Shown here: positions 32,421-44,873 of the stretch, piece after piece
How the letters are laid out: the number at the start of each line of letters is the position of its first letter
Position numbering within the stretch: position 1 is the first letter of the stretch
From: Datisca glomerata
Taxonomy: Eukaryota > Streptophyta > Magnoliopsida > Cucurbitales > Datiscaceae
Reading direction: 5' to 3'
Length of the DNA stretch: 64,000 bases
Assembly: GCA_003255025.1 (NCBI GenBank)
Contig: QANY01002420.1
Span: forward strand, 372,001 to 436,000
Made by a program: the position numbers and the translations under genes
Notes under the pieces: generated by a model
The model's input: the letters and a program-made list of their open reading frames with translations, nothing else
Told to the model about the DNA's origin: nothing
The model's database searches: none

Positions 32421-34189
32421 TATATTCAGTATTACCTATAAAAAAAGTCTCATACGTTGAGTCCAAGAAAATAGTTAATATCTGAATAAATTATTTTAGT
32501 CTTAAATAGTTATTAAATAAGGGTATGTAGTTGTTTTAAGATTGAATTGGATCTAAATTTGAAATACAAAAAACTAAGAGGTCAAAACGGATATAAAAAG
32601 TTTTCTATCAATTTTGTAAAAATGTTATTATTTTTTACTATTTGATATTAAGTTTGTAAAAAATATAAAATTAGCGTACTTGGAAAGTTTGCCAACGTAT
32701 TTCAAGCAATATACAAATTAGCATACTTTATCATGAAAATTGCTATTTCTCATTCTCGTCTAAGCATGTTAGTTTGATAGAATTTTTTTTCGCTCGCAAC
32801 ATATCTCCCACAATTGATAACTATTATGCTCAAACTTATAAATAATAAAAATTGAGAAAAAAAACAATCAAACAACAAAGACAACAACAAAAATTGCTTT
32901 TTCGTATATGAAATAAAGGATATTTCAGAGACAATGAGCAATGTTTATGGAGTTTGCTAGTTCAACAATTGTAGTCTTATTTATAAATACATATACATTG
33001 CACAATACCTTTATTTAATTGATCTTATCTTGTTACTCTTGTATCTGCATCTAATAGAATAATTACATTAAACATTAGAGGAGAGATCAACTTATACATA
33101 TGTGATTATAGGCATGATAATGTGTTCAAGTCTTTCAACTATTAGCCATTAATATAGTTGGGAATTGAAAGGAATCCCTTAGGGGAACACAACAAATTCT
33201 TGAATAAATTAAAAGTTCTTTTAACAACAATGAACGATGTCATCAATCTGTTTTAGGTTTATTTAAATTTAAATCACTAAAAGTAAAATTTAAATTAGGA
33301 TATAAAAAATGTTGAGGGGTCAATGAGGAAATCAAAAGTTTCTATTAACTTAAATCCTTTTGGAGATGTTAGTCAAAATTACGTGTGAAAATCCCTTTTA
33401 GAGATGTTAGTAAAAAAATATGTGTTGCGTACGTGTTAAATCAACTTAAAATACACGTAAGATATGAAACTAATATTAACTATCCTTAAAAGTTGTGGTA
33501 AATCAAAACTAATAGTAATAATACTAAATACACTAATTTGTTTATAATCTTTAAACTGTACTATATAAAGTTGCTGTATTAGAAGTATAAAAAATAATTT
33601 TATTTCATTAATTTGTCAAATTCCTAGTTATTAAGAGATAATTTCTCTTATAAAAAAATATATTAGTTCCATCATCTAAATTAGTTTATATGACCTTTCA
33701 TGTTTTTGATAACATAAGTGTTACAACATATTTAATTTATAATTTTTTATAAAAAAATTATTGACTTAAAAGTTACATTCGTTGTGCAAAAGATCTCGAA
33801 TTTTATTTTGACGAAATTTCACATTTCTAGTTTTATATTATTACAAAAATCTTTAATTTTACTAACATTTATAAATAAATTATTATTGAATAGAAAATAA
33901 AATTTTAATATATGAATTTAATGGGAGAAAATGTGAAATACTTAATTTGTACTATATCTTAAGAGACTATAAAGGATAAAATAGGGAATCAAAATATTTT
34001 CCCTTTAAAAATATTTTAATATAGTAGACATAGAGATGATTTTTTATTAATATATTTTTTGTTAGAAAAAATTAGTTAAATAAATAAAAATTAGAACCTA
34101 AATAATTTTTTTTCTGATAAAATATTTTGTATTTATATTTATAAATGTAGTTAGTGACCCAAAAAATGAAAGAAACCCCATTCCTTTAG
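32421..34189. other. AT-rich region without recognised features
   Basis: Very AT-rich. Homopolymer A and T runs and weak local repeats (GAGATGTTAGT(C/A)AAAA twice near 33360-33415) are present. No gene, TIR or LTR end was found. Confidence 0.45.
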
Positions 34190-34560
34190 ATAAAAAAGGA
34201 ACCTTAATAATTTTTAATTAATCTTTAATCAAGAGATTAATTTTTTTTCCTAGAATTTGAGGAGAATTCAAAATTGCTCGAATTGTGTAATCGTCAACTA
34301 TTGACATTGGTAAACAACCCAAAGTAATTTGATTATAATTCAATTCGTGATGATCATAAGTAGAAAGTTCATATTCTTCAATTGAAATTGAGATACTGAT
34401 ACAAGTTCTTCCCCTCTGAATCAGACAGATTCATATCTGAAAGATGTGGATAATAAGTTCTTCCAAAATTGGTTATCTGTCCCTCTGTTAGAAATGTCTG
34501 CGATCGAGTAAATAGCTCTACGAACAACTGGATCAGATCGAATTGCAGTTAAGGAACAAA
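34190..34560 (-). other. Gene-like remnant of unknown family
   Basis: On the minus strand, pieces such as [20 protein letters not shown] and, in another frame, [20 protein letters not shown] are readable with a coding-like texture, but they are broken by stops. Base composition differs from the flanks. I do not recognise the protein; plastid, viral or captured-gene origin cannot be distinguished by eye. Confidence 0.35.
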
Positions 34561-34919
34561 TGGAAGAGCTTTGTTTTTTTTAAAGCTTTAAAATAGATAT
34601 ATTAATATAAATTAATAATTGTATTAAAATCTAAATAAAATATTTGTAAAAAAGTTGCAACAAAAAAAATTGCTATTATTAAAAAATAAAACAAAGTAAA
34701 ACAAAACCACTAAGTGGTATTTCCCTAGGAGAAAATCACTTTTGCGGTTTTTTCCTTCACGTGATTGGTTAGATGTGGCCCCACTTCTAAAAATTTCTCC
34801 GACATGGGTGTGTTAAGATATACGAAGATGGTTAATAATGCATATACAAATCATCGACGTAAACAAATCATTGACATAAAGTTATGAAATCCACAAGAGT
34901 TCCAATTACTCCAATTAGA

Positions 34920-35911
34920 GTGTTGAACTTGTAGAAGCACTTAGAGAGATTAAACTTATGGGGTGTACCTAATCTACTAGTGGAAGTGTGGCATAGAAAT
35001 GAAGGTAAAAAATATTCAAAAGCTATGTTTGTTATGAAATGGATTACTCAGAGAAATGATATTGAGTATGACGTTGACTCTTCACTAGTAGTCATACTTA
35101 AGCCTAGAAAGTATTTGTATTCATTATTAATCTCAACCATGAGATTAGAGACATGAATGTCAAGTTTTCCATTTTTTATGAGTCTACTTAGAACTTGTGC
35201 ATGTATCAAGATCATGGATAATCTTTGATAAGAAAATCAAATTTGACTTTGAATGATAACGCACATGTTCCATGACTGTACAATATTATGGAAGGAAGCT
35301 TTATAGTTTACCAATCACGTATGACATTTTACTCATCGATATCGAAGTGAGGTAGAGTTGTAGTTGATCTGACTTATAGTATGAAGGACTTGGGAGAAGT
35401 GGATTTCATTTTAGGATTTAAGTCATGTGAGATGCTAAGTCAAGAATGAATGCTTATCATAAAATATAAAGATATAAGACTCTATATAGGTTAAAAATGC
35501 ATGGAATCTATCTATGTTATATGGTGAACTAGAGGAGATATCTTTTTAATAGTTGGCATAGTCAACAATTACTAGTTGAGTCTGAATACTAACACTGGAA
35601 TAGTAGTGAAGCATATGCTCATCAGTAGAATGAGTGATTATATACTTGTCTATTGAAGTGAGTATCTCATACCTTCAAGGTATACAAATATAGAGAGTTA
35701 AGAAGGTCAACCTCAATTATATGATTGCATTGGGAGGTAGTTTTGGATGTGGACATAATTAAGACTCCTTATCACATTCTAATATGATAGTAATGGAACA
35801 ATTACACATTCAAGGGGATCTCAGAACCATAGAGTAAGTAAATACACATGGTTAAAATGTTATATCTTTAAAGAAATAATACGTGGATGAGACGTGGTAG
35901 TCTTTAAGAAG
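34920..35911 (+). pseudogene. Copia-C polymerase remnant
   Basis: Very degenerate. SMKDLGEVDFILGFK-like sequence (35377-35420) is the RT block after the YVDD box. 35765-35903 reads like the end of RNase H (YHILI, DSNGTITHSRGS, RVSKYTWLKCYIFKEIIRG). The hAT element interrupts it exactly here. The continuation lies at 39375-39472, ending in a purine-rich tract (GGAATGAGAGG) before an LTR start. Confidence 0.7.
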
Positions 35912-36139
35912 TAGGGGTTTTCAAAAATCATCCAAGCCGTTTAGTCCAAACCGAAATTGATCGGTCTGGAAGTTTTTTTTTGTTAATGGTCGGTTCGGTC
36001 CTCCTTTTAGAAAGGATCGAAAGTTCAGACTAGATCTAGAATTTTTGTAAGTTCTGGACCGCTCCAACCAGACCGACCGTATATTATATATATATATTAG
36101 GGTTTTAGGTTAGTTCTCTTCTCTCCCTCTCGCATCTCG

Positions 36140-36415
36140 CCTCCAGTCCTCTTGAGTCTCGACTCTCCCTCTCCAACCTCCCTCAACTCATACATTTTCC
36201 CTCTCCCTCAACTCATGAGTCACGACGCCTCCTCTCGCCTCTCCCTCTCCCTCAGCTCACGAGTCACGACGCCTCATCTCGCCTCTCCCTCTCCCTCAAC
36301 TCATGTGTCACGATGCCTCCATTCTTCTCTCCCTCTCCCTCATCTCAGACCCTCTCCCTCTCCCTCAGCTTACGAGTCATGACGCCTCCTCTTCTTCCCC
36401 CTCTCATAACGCCAT
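36140..36415 (+). repeat. Pyrimidine-rich 60-bp-like repeats in hAT leader
   Basis: CTCTCCCTCTCCCTCAACTC and CACGACGCCTCCTCTCGC-like blocks recur about five times. The frames reading through it (rich in S, P and L) are not genes. The same segment, reversed, is present at 12690-12810. Confidence 0.8.
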
Positions 36416-36560
36416 ACGCCTCCTTCTTCATCTAGGTAAGATCGAGGATTCCAACTCTACTGTGATTATTTTTGTTGCTCTGTTCTTTTCCAACTCTATT
36501 GTGATAATATCTTTTTTTGTTATCTGCATCTGATTTATAAAAGTAAATCTCTTGAGTTTT

Positions 36561-36695
36561 AATGATGTTTGCATATTCTTATTGATTTTTTTTTAATGAT
36601 GTTTGCATATTCTTATTGATTGTCTTTTAATGATGTTTGCATATTCTCATTGATTGTCTTTTAATGATGTTTGCATATTCTATTGAGTCATTGGT
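36561..36695. repeat. 34-bp tandem repeat, four copies
   Basis: AATGATGTTTGCATATTC starts at 36561, 36595, 36629 and 36663, exactly 34 bp apart, inside the hAT element, just before an (AT)n run at about 36703-36720. Confidence 0.95.
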
Positions 36696-36849
36696 GTTAC
36701 TGTATATATATATATATATAAAGCAGAAGTTGTGAATACAGTTTTGCACCTGTAACACCAGTGACAGCTACATCACAAGGAGATATCTACTGGAACTCCA
36801 AGTCAAAACCCTAATGATGCAGTAATTAATGATGGTTCTTCACTGCCTG

Positions 36850-38740
36850 CAAAAGGTAAGAGAAAATGAAACTGAGTCTCTTCTGATGTTTGGAATAATT
36901 TTGTAAGAGTTAAAAATGATGATCCAAATGATGAGAGAGCTACTTGTAATCATTGTAAGCGTACGCTTGCATGTGTTAGTGCTAATGGTACTTCTTGTCT
37001 ATGGAATCATCTGAAAAGATGTAAGAAGAATCCCAATAGGTTTGATGATCATAAGCAACAACTGTTAGTTCTTAATCCTAATAGTGGTAGTGAGGGAGCT
37101 GCTGATAGTACTTGTACAATATCTACTGCTACCTTTAATGTTGAAAAGTGTAGGATGTTGCTTTCTAGGATGATCATTAAAGATGAATTAGCGTTTAAAG
37201 TGGTAGAGGGTGAAGGATTTAGAGAATTTTGTTGGGGCATGCAACCTAAGTTTATTTTTCCTAACCGGATAATAATAGCTAGAGATTGTTTCAAGGTGTT
37301 TGTATAGGAGAAAGAAAAGTTAAAAAATGCATTGTCAAGTAAAAATAAAAAATTATGTCTGACCACTGATATATGGACATCAGTGCAAAATCTTAATTAC
37401 ATAGTACTTACTGCACACTTTATTGACTCTGATTGGGTACTACATAAAAGAATCATTATCTTTTATCCAATTGCTAATCATAAAGGGGAGTCGATTGATA
37501 TGGCTATTGGGCAATGATTACTTGACTGGGGTATTAAAAGGGTTTTCACGGTCACCAAGTGCCAATGATGGTGCAATCACTTATTTGAAAAAATCTATTA
37601 GAAATTGGAAGGGACATGCATTGGATGGTGAGTTTATGCATGTTAGATGTTGTGCACATATTCTTAACTTATTATGCGTAATAGTTTGAAGGATGTTCAT
37701 GACTCTGTCACTAGAATTCTTAGTGCGGTCAAATATGTGAGGTCATCTCCTGCACGATTTTAAAAATTTAGGAGTTGTGTAGAGACTGCAAAGATATCTT
37801 CTAGTAGTCTGGTGTCTCTAGATGTTCATACTAAGTGAAATTCCACTTATTTGATGTTGGAGTCGGCTGAACAGTTTCAAAAAGAATTTGAGAGGCTTGG
37901 AGAATAAGATGCATATTATTTATTGGAGTTCCATGGAGATGAGAAACTTGGTCCTCCGGGGAATGAGGATTGGGATGATGCTCGAATGATTATCAAGTTT
38001 TTGAAAGTTTTCTACGAAATAACATTATGGCTTTCCGAGACTTTGAATGTTACATCTCATAGATATGTTCATGGGATTTTTTTATTGAAACTTGATTAAG
38101 AGATATTCTTCATCTAGCAATGTTCTTTTGGAAAAAAGGTAAGTAATATGAGGACCAAGTATGATAAGTATTGGGGAGTCTTAGAAAATGTCAATTATTT
38201 GTTGTTTGTTACTGCCATTCTTGATCCCCGCTTTAAAATGAGATTTGTGTCACATGCATATGATATGTTGTATAATCCTGACCTTGCCTATAAATTGAGA
38301 AGGAAAGTGACTTCTACTTTTGATAGAATATTTAAGAAATATAAAAGTAAGGTTACTTCAAGTCAATCAGTGCCATTTGTTGATCAATCATCACAATCTG
38401 AGATAGTTAAAAATGATGATGAAGATGATTTTAGTCTGGCCTCCATATTTTCAAAATAGTTGTGCAAGAAAAATAGCCTAGAGGTTAAAGTCAGAGATTG
38501 ATAGATATTTAGTGGAGCCATGTTTAAGCCTGAATGTTGAGTTGGATCTTCTTAATTTGTGGAAAATAAACTCTTCAAGACATGAGGTTCTTAGTCTTAT
38601 AGCTAGAGATGTTTTGGCGATTTCTATCTCCACAGTTGTATCTGAGTCAGCCTTCAGTACAAGTGGTCGAATATTTGATCCATTTCGTAGTTCATTGGCT
38701 TTGAAAACTGTTGAAGCTCTTATATGTTCACAAAATTAGA
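36850..38740 (+). pseudogene. hAT transposase (BED-finger, RICESLEEPER-like)
   Basis: Order of domains: a BED zinc finger (36930-37030, CNHCKRTLACVSANGTSC then H-L-K-R-C), the hAT catalytic region (LCLTTDIWTSVQNLNYIVLT at 37353-37410, with the conserved D-x-W), HVRCCAHILNLL near 37640, the DUF4413-like segment (DPRFKMRF at about 38223), and the C-terminal dimerisation domain (LLNLWKINSSRHEVLSLIAR, then VVSESAFSTSGRI at about 38638). Stops at 36865, 37304, 37517, 37690 and elsewhere, plus frameshifts, make it inactive. Family length is about 650-700 residues, so it is nearly full in extent. Confidence 0.9.
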
Positions 38741-39472
38741 TTCTGAGTAAACCTATGCATATTAATCTCGATAAAACATTACAAGAGATTGTGGAAATAG
38801 ATGAATGTAACTCATTTATATATTGTTATTTAGATTTTTACATGCTTTTAAATTCATTATCTTCATGTTTCTGAACTCATTATCTTCATGTGAATAGAAT
38901 GTATCAAGATACAAGATGGGGCTGTCATTACCATTGCATGATGTGATTGAAGACTGGAGATGGATGAACTTCTATGTTTTGTTGTGTTTCTGTTTTACTT
39001 TTTTTTTTATATTTGAATGTTGGATATTATTATTTGTATTTTGGAGTTTGAATATGTTTGAATGTTAGATATTAGTACTTTGAACTTTGAATATTTTTAA
39101 ATGTTGGATATTAGTACTTTGAAGTTTGGATATGTTTAGATATAGGGAACTCCTAGTCAAAATTTGTCTTTATTGTTAAATAATATATTTATTGTAAAAC
39201 ATGTATTTAGTCCGTTAAGTCCGTCCGATCCGATCGTTGATTCTCAGCCTGGTCGGTGCGGATTTTTTTTTCAGATTTATGGTCCATCAGTCCTCCATAT
39301 AGGAGGGTCGTAATTTTCAGTCTGGTCTTGTTTTCCTCCAAAAATCTGACCAGACCGACCGTTGAACACCCCTATTAAGAAGGCACCAATGAAATAAAGC
39401 TACGAAATCTTTCTTTTTAACAAAAGTAGAGGATCTAGACTTATGCTAGATGTGTTTTGAGGAATGAGAGGT

Positions 39473-41295
39473 TGTTAGTATTGTGCCCGACAAGCACATG
39501 ATCCTTGACGTGGAATGATATTATTTTTTATTTATACTGAATTAAATAATATAAATTGCTTATTAGATATATAAATATGCATTCTTAGTATCGGGTTCAT
39601 AAGCATAAAATACTTAGCTTATGTGTTATGAAGATCGAACTCATAGACACAAGTTATAAACTAAGAGTTCTTTATGACCTTTAAATAAACATATTCACAG
39701 TTTAGTGAATTTTGGAACTTCACTTGAAAACTCTGATACTTTAACTATATTTTGTAAAGTGACTTGTCTTGGTCATTAGGTAGAGTACCTAGTAAATGTG
39801 TTAGTTCATTTAGAATGCATTGAATGGACTTGTGACTTTTGATATATGCTAAAGTTCTATCTCAGATGGTCATATGATCTGTTGCTACTATGTAATATGT
39901 TCTTTTAATCTTGAGAGGAGGATGAACTCGTGTTTAATGACTGAGTTATTTTCATCTACTAGGAGGGAGACTCTAGGGGTGTTCACCATTCGGTTTAATT
40001 GGTTTTTTTACTAAATAATCAATCTGAATCGAAACTTTGGTTCGACAATATTGCCTAAGCGAACCAGACCGTTCGTGAAAAAAAATCGAATTGAACCAAA
40101 CCAAAAGTTTTGGCATTAATAATAAAAATAAATTATTTTAAACATTTTCAAAGGACATTATTGACAAAAAAGTTATAAAATTAAAGTTTTGTTTTAGTTC
40201 GGTTCAACTAAAAAACTATCAAAATTCTAAACCGAACTGAAACATCGGTTCTTTAGTTTCGGCAAAACTGAACCGAACCTACATAGAGAACCGACTGAAT
40301 CAGTCCCTTTCAGTTTGGTTTGGTTCGGTTCGGTAGGTTAGGTACTAAACGTTTCACCCTAGGAGACTCTATGAGCTAATATGCTAGTAAGATAGGACAA
40401 CTAAGTTACTAGATAGTGAGGTCATAGATTCTCGATAGCGAATCCATAAATACTTCTAAGGTACATTTACGTGGTTGCATTGATCTAAGTATTTAATGTT
40501 TCTAGTTGTGTATTAGAGTCTTAGTGATTTTACTTGAGCCATCAAGTATAAAAATGATTAAAGAATGCCAGTAGAATGAATTTAGAACATGAAGAAATCA
40601 AGATACTTATGATATTGTTTAATATTACTTTTGTAATTATACTTGATGATTTACATATGAAGGGGATTGTATAATGTATAATAAGTCTAAAATAAAAAGT
40701 GCAATTATAATTTATAGTGGAATTAATTATAATTTAGTTAATAAATATGATTAAAAAGTTAATTTGATAGATTTTATTAATTAGCATAGCCAATAATATT
40801 TTTTTCCTACCGGTCCCTCTTCAAGCCTTGGTAAATATATTTATGATTGAATTATGGACAATGAGCTTGTTAGAAATCAAATAAGTATATAGTCATATCG
40901 AATAACTTGCGTTATGGGCTTAATAGATTACAAGTGGGCCATGAGAATAGAATTGGGCCCAATTTCAAAATGATCAACCTGCAGCCCATGGCCCAACTAC
41001 AAATTGCTCCATTCATGGAGCAGGGCCAGCGGTTCTGCTTTGAGGGAGGAGTTTCATTTGTGTGTTTTGAATTCTCTTTATATTATCTTCCCCATTTTCC
41101 ATTAGAGACAAGCTTGAGAGCGTCTATTTTTGTCATGTGTTTATTATACTCACTCAAAATTTAGAGATTTTTAATCGGAGGATTTATTGTGAGAATCTTT
41201 AGCGCCCATACACCTTATAGATTCAGCCACCCAAGGATTAGAGGAGAAATCAATACGGTTATGCAGGTTGGAAGTTCATAAGGTTCTTGTTATAT
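39473..41295 (+). repeat. 3' LTR of Copia-C (right end unclear)
   Basis: It starts TGTTAGTATTGTGCCC after a purine-rich tract. It contains a hAT MITE (39974-40361) and, near the right, a GGGCCCAATTTC-type segment and a small open frame (40907-41161) that I do not regard as a gene. The 3' boundary is inferred to be before the (AT)n run at about 41293. No left LTR of this element was found. Confidence 0.5.
39974..40361. mobile_element. hAT MITE (388 bp)
   Basis: Perfect 8-bp target duplication GGAGACTC (39966-39973 and 40362-40369). The ends are TAGGGGTGTTCACC and, in reverse, TAGGGTGAAACGTT. The sub-ends are rich in GGTTCGGTT and AACCGAAC. There is no coding capacity. Confidence 0.93.
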
Positions 41296-41296
41296 A

Positions 41297-42745
41297 TATA
41301 TATATATTTTAAAAGGCAGAAATCTATACCCGGCCCACTAAATTTTCTTTTTCTTTTATTATTCTTAATATCACTATCAAGCTTTTTACATATCTCTCAA
41401 TATCCAATCATTCTTTTTTAAATTAAATTTTTTAATGTTATAACTAGTTAAACTCTTCAAGTTGTCATATAATTTGAGTTTTGTAACATGGTTACAATTA
41501 CTTGAATGATTCAAGTAGTTCTAATATATTACCTGAACTCGTCAACCGATCATATTGAACGTGATTAAAAATGTCAATAATTATTTATAGGCTCAAATAG
41601 TGTGTTATAAGTATTTGTCCCCTTCAAGTTATATCATTTGAAGGAATATATGTTATTAAAAAATGATTTTCTACTTGGACGGGGAGATCAATGAAGACAT
41701 ATTCCATTTAAAAATGTATTTTGACATATAAAATATAACTATAATAGATCACTCTCAATATCTAACAATACCGAATTAATTTATTTGTTAAATCCTGACA
41801 CATATTCTCTTCTCAACAAAACTCTAAGGACTAATATGGAAATCTAAGTAAATATTTCTATAATTTTTTGTGATTGAAAAAATATCTCATTTTCCTCACA
41901 TCTCTCGGTATCTATTCCTTTCTTAATACTTAAATTTAAAGTTCAATTTATTAATGTTATTGGACTTGGTTGAAAATGTCAACATTTACTTGTGGGTTCA
42001 AATATTGTGATATAACTATTTGTACTTTTAAAATTATCATATTTGACTTGAACTTCGTTATTAAAAATTGTCAACAATGACTAGTAATAGTTAAAATATA
42101 CTATTTCTACTCTTCAAGTAATCCATATAATAACTTGAAGAGTTTGAATATTATGTTATAACTAATTTAACCCTAAATAATTAGGAGCGAGTTTCAGAGT
42201 GAGAAACCAATAGATGAAAGAAAAAAGAAAAAACAGAAAGAGGAGCGAGTTTCATTGAAAACATAAAAAATTGACAATTTTAAGATTGATTTGACTTGTG
42301 ATACTTGAATAGTGGAAAATCGATAGTGGAGATTGTATAGATATTGTGGCTTCCAGTAGTTGAGATTGTATAAATTAGTTATGATATACTATTTGAACTC
42401 TTCAAGTTAACATAGTGGTTATTTGAATGTTTCCAGCAATATAGTTATACTGGACACACAAGTTGTCTTTCTTTATTTTCTTTATTTCTTTTGTCTGTTA
42501 GGTCTCATTCATTTTTGAAGGGTTAATTAATTATAACATATTACTTGAACCTTTCAAGTTATCATATCAGTTACTTGAACGGTTCAAGTAGTTATAACAC
42601 TAGTGGATAATATGAGATGCAAAAAAAAGATTGATTGAGACGTTGAAAAGAAGAAAGGAAAGTAGAAAATTTAGTGGGCATAGGACATAGATTTTTTAGT
42701 TTTAGAAAAATGATATATTTATCCCGAACACTTTTGAACAGGTAT
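41297..42745. mobile_element. Candidate non-autonomous TIR element
   Basis: About 41320-41365 (AAATCTATACCCGGCCCACT, then AAATTTTC) is matched in reverse complement by 42650-42700 (AAAATTTAGTGGGCATAGGA, then CATAGATTTT), giving inverted ends about 1.4 kb apart. The interior holds many copies of TACTTGAAC and its complement GTTCAAGTA, and AACTCTTCAAGTT, often as palindromes (41450-41530, 42110-42140, 42390-42600). No frame is seen. Superfamily uncertain; a MULE-like or foldback element is possible. Confidence 0.55.
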
Positions 42746-43209
42746 ATTTTTTTTTAAATTATCCCAAGAAGAAAAAAATTGTAATATATACCTAATCAAA
42801 ATAACATCATTTCGGTTTATGACATTATTTGATTAGGTGATGAAGTGGAGGAGGTAAAAATGGTTACTTTTTATACTTACGGAATTTTTAGGTCCATCAT
42901 GTGTCACATGCGCCTATAACGGATTAAGTTAGTAAAATTATCAAAGTGAGACAAAATGATAAACTTAAAATCTTAACTAAAGTTTGATAATAAAATTAAG
43001 AACTTTTAAAATGTGATGTCCTAATTGAAGCTAGAGGCAACTATGATTATGCCCAAATTGGTATTTTTTCTTACTTTTTATGTGTACCAATCACAATAAT
43101 TTTAATGTTCTGGACATCTTATTTTTTTACAATTATATTTCAAAAATCTTATTCAAAAGTAACTTACTTTCAATCTCATACCAAACAAGATGAAACTAAA
43201 AAATACTAT
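42746..43209. other. AT-rich spacer, nothing recognised
   Basis: No reading frame or terminal repeat is visible. Confidence 0.45.
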
Positions 43210-43999
43210 GGGGTTGTTCATTTACTGGTAATGTGTGTAAACATCACCATTGTAATGTGATAGACTGCAATACCATTTCTTTATCGTAGTAACAACATTA
43301 TTGTAAAATTGGATAATGTCATTTACCGTTTAAAACGATAATAATGTGCTATCACCACATTGTGGAATGTTATATTATTATTTTTAACTTTTTATTAAAA
43401 AAATCATTTGTAGTACTCTAAAATATATTAAGTAACAATCATGTTTTTATATTATACAAACACAAAAAATGCAATGATAATATGATACAATATACTATCT
43501 ATGATGTTAAATATTATTTGAATATTATAGTAATTATATTGATAAAAATATTGTTATGATATTACTATATTTTATTATATATATTCACATTAAATACTAA
43601 AGTAATATTAAACAACGAAATATATGTATATATAATAATAATCTAAAATAAATACTTTTCCTATATATAAATATTAAGATATAAAATTTTAAAAGTAATT
43701 AATATAATTATATATAATAATCATATTTATTTGTATAAATTGGTAAATTAATTTGTATTAAACAATTAATCTTGTTCTAAAATTGATACGTGAAATGATA
43801 ATAATATATAAGATAATAAAAATATTATATGACATTTTCAATACACCTTACAATAACTTTTTAGAAACTAACACAATATTATATTCTTGTGGTAATATTT
43901 CACGTTTTAAGTTTTTCAGTAATGTTTCTTATGCTTTCTCATTTTTTAATAAAGTTTACATTTGACGGTGCCGTTACATTCCGTGAAACGAACAACTCC
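43210..43999. mobile_element. Candidate PIF/Harbinger-type MITE
   Basis: The left end is GGGGTTGTTCATTTACTGGT (43210) and the right end in reverse is GGAGTTGTTCGTTTCACGG (43999), with a TAATG/GAATG-type continuation. The flanking three bases are TAT and TAA, compatible with a decayed 3-bp target duplication. The interior is AT-rich with a short frame at 43783-43962 that is unsupported. Confidence 0.65.
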
Positions 44000-44873
44000 T
44001 AAAATTAAAGAAAAATCTATAGAGTGAAAACTGAAATCATCTGAACGTGAAAACTAAAAAACCTTAAGAGGCGTAAAACTGAAAAGTTAGAAGAGGAAAA
44101 AGACAATGAGAGATGAAAGAGATGGCATGTGGTATGTGGAGGTGAAATAAGATGGAGCATATTCGATACCTCCCCTTTTGAGAAGCTATTAGATTCTATC
44201 CCTCCAAATATCAATTACCCCGTCCAATATCCTCAAACATGCATAGGCATTATACACATTCTCATCCATCTACAGTCCCTCCCTAACTTATCCCAAAACA
44301 AACGGCCACTAAAGGATAAAATCGAGCTGAGCACAGTGGAGCCCTAACTTAAGACTTTGATCTCTGAATCAATATGGCAAAGACAGTGGAACTTATAGAA
44401 ACAATGAAAAAAATTAAACAAGTAAGAAAAAAAATACACTTCTCATTGATTATAGTGAAAGATACTCATTCAAATCTCTCTAAGCACATTATAGCTTTCA
44501 AGAATCTGACTTAATGACAGCAAAATAGTCTCCTATGTACAGTACAGTTGGCCCGGAAAAGTACCATAAAATTGGAGGTCAATACCAAAGGCTTAAAAAT
44601 GCACACGTTTCAAGGCCAATTACAAAAACGAAAAGAGTGGTTGATGGTGGGAAATTTTTTTCACAAAATACTGAATATTTACTACTTTTTCATATAATTA
44701 TATGACATATGTACATTTTTTTACGAATATTAAGAATTTATTTATTTTTTCACCTTCAAATCTAAATAAAATATAATATTTTTAGACGCGTGACAATTAC
44801 TGATTTGAAAGAGTAATGAATATTCAGTATTTTAGGTGTACCGAATACTTATTCTAATGTAGGTGTTGTGAAT
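44000..44873. other. Unassigned spacer
   Basis: A more mixed segment at 44100-44350 has short frames on both strands (about 65-72 codons) with no recognised similarity. The rest is AT-rich. No gene is called. Confidence 0.4.

Larger units (their letters stand above)
35912..39374 (+). mobile_element. hAT transposon with decayed transposase
   Basis: Flanked by a perfect 8-bp target duplication TTAAGAAG (35904-35911 and 39375-39382). The ends are TAGGGGTTTTCAAAAATC and, in reverse, TAGGGGTGTTCAACGGTC. Both sub-ends are rich in GGTCGGTTCGGTCC-like motifs. It is 3463 bp long and carries a transposase pseudogene in plus orientation. It inserted into the RNase H of Copia-C. The perfect duplication indicates a relatively recent insertion, although the transposase is already broken. 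Confidence 0.93.

Noticed and set aside
32207..32485. 92-codon plus-strand frame and its 70-codon minus-strand counterpart
   Set aside because: It runs through the group II intron core, which explains the GC-rich sequence better than a protein.
36152..36533. Two overlapping 76-codon Ser/Pro/Leu-rich frames
   Set aside because: Products of the CTCTCCCTC repeat in the hAT leader, which also occurs reversed at 12690-12810.
40907..41164. 85-codon plus-strand frame as a small gene
   Set aside because: Located in the Copia-C LTR; composition and position fit LTR sequence.
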